A DNA stretch of 16,402 nucleotides. Origin: C7867-002 sp964646515. GTDB taxonomy: Bacteria; Patescibacteriota; Minisyncoccia; Phycocordibacterales; PALSA-1337. How positions within the stretch are numbered: the stretch's first letter is position 1; every line of letters begins with the position of its first letter. Of the stretch, positions 15,571 to 16,402 are shown piece after piece. Where the stretch lies: contig CAZYES010000020.1 of the NCBI GenBank assembly GCA_964646515.1, positions 1 to 16,402 on the forward strand, written 5' to 3'. The notes beneath the pieces were generated by a model. The model made no database searches. It had not been told where the DNA came from and worked only from the letters and a program-made list of their open reading frames with translations. Position numbers and translations under genes: made by a program.

Positions 15571-15678
15571 TTATTGCCACACAGGAAAGTAGAGCATTAT
15601 CATACTGATAATGACCAGAATAGATACGATAGTGAAGCCTATGCGAAATGTTTTTTGTGTTTTCTCATGAAATAACAT
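15571..15678 (-). CDS. 35-aa single-span membrane microprotein
   Basis: On the minus strand an ATG at 15678-15676 opens 35 codons to TAA (15571-15573). The product begins MLFHEKTQKTFRIGF and continues with one hydrophobic helix (TIVSILVIISMIMLYF, residues ~16-31) ending PVWQ. A basic, polar head before a single hydrophobic span gives a positive-inside membrane protein. It fills the otherwise empty lepA to ftsB-like spacer. A -10 TATACT lies 9 nt before its ATG, on the same palindrome that serves the divergent gene. Short single-span proteins with an 'I-S-M-I-M-x-Y/F' core occur near such genes in Patescibacteria as far as I recall. Too short to be certain. Confidence 0.5.
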   Translation of the reverse strand: MLFHEKTQKTFRIGFTIVSILVIISMIMLYFPVWQ

Positions 15679-15687
15679 GATAAATCT

Positions 15688-15695
15688 AGTATACT
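15688..15695. promoter_or_regulatory. palindromic bidirectional -10 (AGTATACT)
   Basis: AGTATACT reads the same on both strands, so it supplies TATACT to both directions. Plus: TATACT 15690-15695, 7 nt to ATG 15703, with ATGAAA (15667-15672; 4/6) as -35. Minus: TATACT at 15693-15688, 9 nt to ATG 15678. Both starts would be leaderless or nearly so. Confidence 0.5.
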
Positions 15696-15702
15696 GTTAT
15701 AT

Positions 15703-16089
15703 ATGAAATATGGCAAACATTCTTTATGGAAAAAGGTCATCTCTTCGCCATTTACGCTTCTTTTTGTGTTGATCGCGTTCGTTTTTCTTGTGAGGGCTAC
15801 TTGGGTTATATATCATAAAGCAGATTTGAGTGCCACGAGGCTTACGCAAGTCGAAGAGGAATTTTCTGAGTTGAAAGATCGAAAGACTGATCTCATGGCC
15901 GAGGTTCAATATCTTTCCACTGATCAAGGCGTCGAGACCGAAATCCGCACAAAGTATCGTGCCCTGAAAGACGGGGAATCATTGGCAGTTATCGTGGACG
16001 ACTCGAAACAGGAAACGCCGATTTTACAGGCCTCGACCACTTTGACTGTCAGTTGGTGGCGAAGATTATTGCAGAAGATTGGTCTCTAA
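15703..16089 (+). CDS. septum formation initiator, FtsB/DivIC family
   Basis: 128 aa. A short basic cytoplasmic head (MKYGKHSLWKK), one membrane helix (~14-36) and an external coiled coil (residues ~38-72, TRLTQVEEEFSELKDRKTDL) followed by EVQYLSTDQGVETEIRTKYR and the ...KDGESLAVIVD block (~90-99). This is the FtsB/DivIC pattern: bitopic divisome proteins that pair with FtsL and activate septal wall synthesis. The C-terminal tail (VSWWRRLLQKIGL) is Trp/basic and may touch the membrane. Length is typical of Patescibacteria members. FtsB and DivIC cannot be told apart here. Confidence 0.85.
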   Translation: MKYGKHSLWKKVISSPFTLLFVLIAFVFLVRATWVIYHKADLSATRLTQVEEEFSELKDRKTDLMAEVQYLSTDQGVETEIRTKYRALKDGESLAVIVDDSKQETPILQASTTLTVSWWRRLLQKIGL

Positions 16090-16108
16090 GGTTACTATTG
16101 GTGTGTAG

Positions 16109-16203
16109 TATGGTTTAGTGGTTTATCGTGATCAGTAGTGCAAAGCGGGTATGGTTTAGTGGTTTATCGTGATCAGTAGTGCAAAGCGGGTATGGTTTAG
16201 TGG
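16109..16203 (+). repeat. 41-bp tandem repeat built on the 5' end of tRNA-Gly
   Basis: The unit TATGGTTTAGTGG... recurs at 16109, 16150 and 16191 with period 41 and no differences; the third copy runs into the gap. From the second copy each unit contains GCGGGTATGGTTTAGTGG, exactly tRNA-Gly positions 1-18, followed by a 23-nt non-tRNA segment with a TGATCA palindrome. The first copy lacks the leading GCGGG. Confidence 0.9.
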
Positions 16204-16356
16204 NNNNNNNNNNNNNNNNNNNNNNNNNNNNNNNNNNNNNNNNNNNNNNNNNNNNNNNNNNNNNNNNNNNNNNNNNNNNNNNNNNNNNNNNNNNNNNNNN
16301 NNNTAGAACGCGACCTTCCCAAGGTTGAGACGCGAGTTCGATTCTCGCTACCCGCA
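16186..16356 (+). tRNA. tRNA-Gly (CCC), split by the assembly gap
   Basis: The 5' part is GCGGGTATGGTTTAGTGG (16186-16203) and the 3' part starts TAGAACGCGACC at 16304. Joined without the Ns they form a complete 71-nt tRNA: acceptor GCGGGTA with TACCCGC (ending 16355), D-arm GTTT/GAAC, anticodon arm CGACC-TTCCCAA-GGTTG (anticodon CCC), T-arm GCGAG-TTCGATT-CTCGC, discriminator A at 16356. CCA is not encoded (CCT follows). The 100 Ns at 16204-16303 therefore cannot reflect a real 100-nt insertion in the mature tRNA. Confidence 0.85.
16204..16303. other. assembly gap (exactly 100 N)
   Basis: A round 100-base run of N is a scaffolding placeholder of unknown true length. It falls where the tandem repeat and the tRNA meet, so repeat copy number is the likely cause. 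Confidence 0.95.
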
Positions 16357-16375
16357 CCTCGACTCGTCGTCTCTC

Positions 16376-16390
16376 GCATACTACGTATGC
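16376..16390 (+). terminator. hairpin downstream of tRNA-Gly
   Basis: GCATAC-TAC-GTATGC (16376-16390), extendable by TCTC/GAGA around a 2-nt bulge. It lies 20 nt after the tRNA. A U-tract is not seen before the window ends, so terminator function is only suggested. Confidence 0.3.
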
Positions 16391-16402
16391 TCGAGACTCC
16401 TC

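Noticed and set aside
16109..16203. CRISPR-like direct repeats
   Set aside because: The units are head-to-tail without unique spacers and contain a tRNA 5' end; no cas genes are present.
16115..16379. Minus-strand frames crossing the N gap
   Set aside because: They consist of antisense tRNA, repeat units and undetermined residues (translated N), so they are not genes.

Overview
The window looks like part of a Patescibacteria (Candidate Phyla Radiation) chromosome, probably a Parcubacteria-type genome. This is inferred from the mix of small lineage-style hypothetical proteins, a Wzy/O-antigen-ligase protein with a TPR tail, a B12-dependent ribonucleotide reductase with an ATP cone, a short FtsB/DivIC-like protein, and compact gene spacing. 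The assembly is imperfect: a 100-N gap splits a tRNA gene near the right end, and the first ~120 bases look like a foreign or chimeric piece.

Left part (1-5.6 kb) is accessory. A fragment of a family-5 solute-binding protein abuts an exported beta-sandwich protein (minus strand). Next come a membrane-anchored PsbP-like-fold protein (plus), an exported DNRLRE/CBM-like plus M23 peptidase protein (minus), two small hypotheticals, a stretch with four consecutive hairpins behind a promoter-like -10 (candidate ncRNA), a 3'-truncated RhuM-like gene and a DUF1761 membrane protein. The two exported minus-strand genes share an almost identical 68-bp leader with a Shine-Dalgarno sequence.

Middle and right part (5.6-16.1 kb) is core-like and mostly plus strand: a two-gene unit (2-TM protein overlapping a DUF192 protein by 4 bp), class II ribonucleotide reductase nrdJ, RNase P RNA rnpB with a clear promoter and terminator, an O-antigen-ligase-like protein with TPRs, the lipid II flippase murJ, the elongation factor lepA and an FtsB/DivIC-like division protein. 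A 35-aa single-span microprotein lies divergently between lepA and the division gene. The window ends with tRNA-Gly(CCC), whose first 18 nt are part of a 41-bp tandem repeat that runs into the assembly gap.

Two themes tie the window together. Envelope building: lipid II flipping (murJ), polymer ligation (Wzy-like), septum formation and an exported M23 peptidase. A promoter pattern: many genes have an extended -10 (TGN-TAnnnT) ending only 6-11 nt before the start codon, so leaderless or nearly leaderless mRNAs seem common here, in contrast to the two exported genes with the long shared SD leader.
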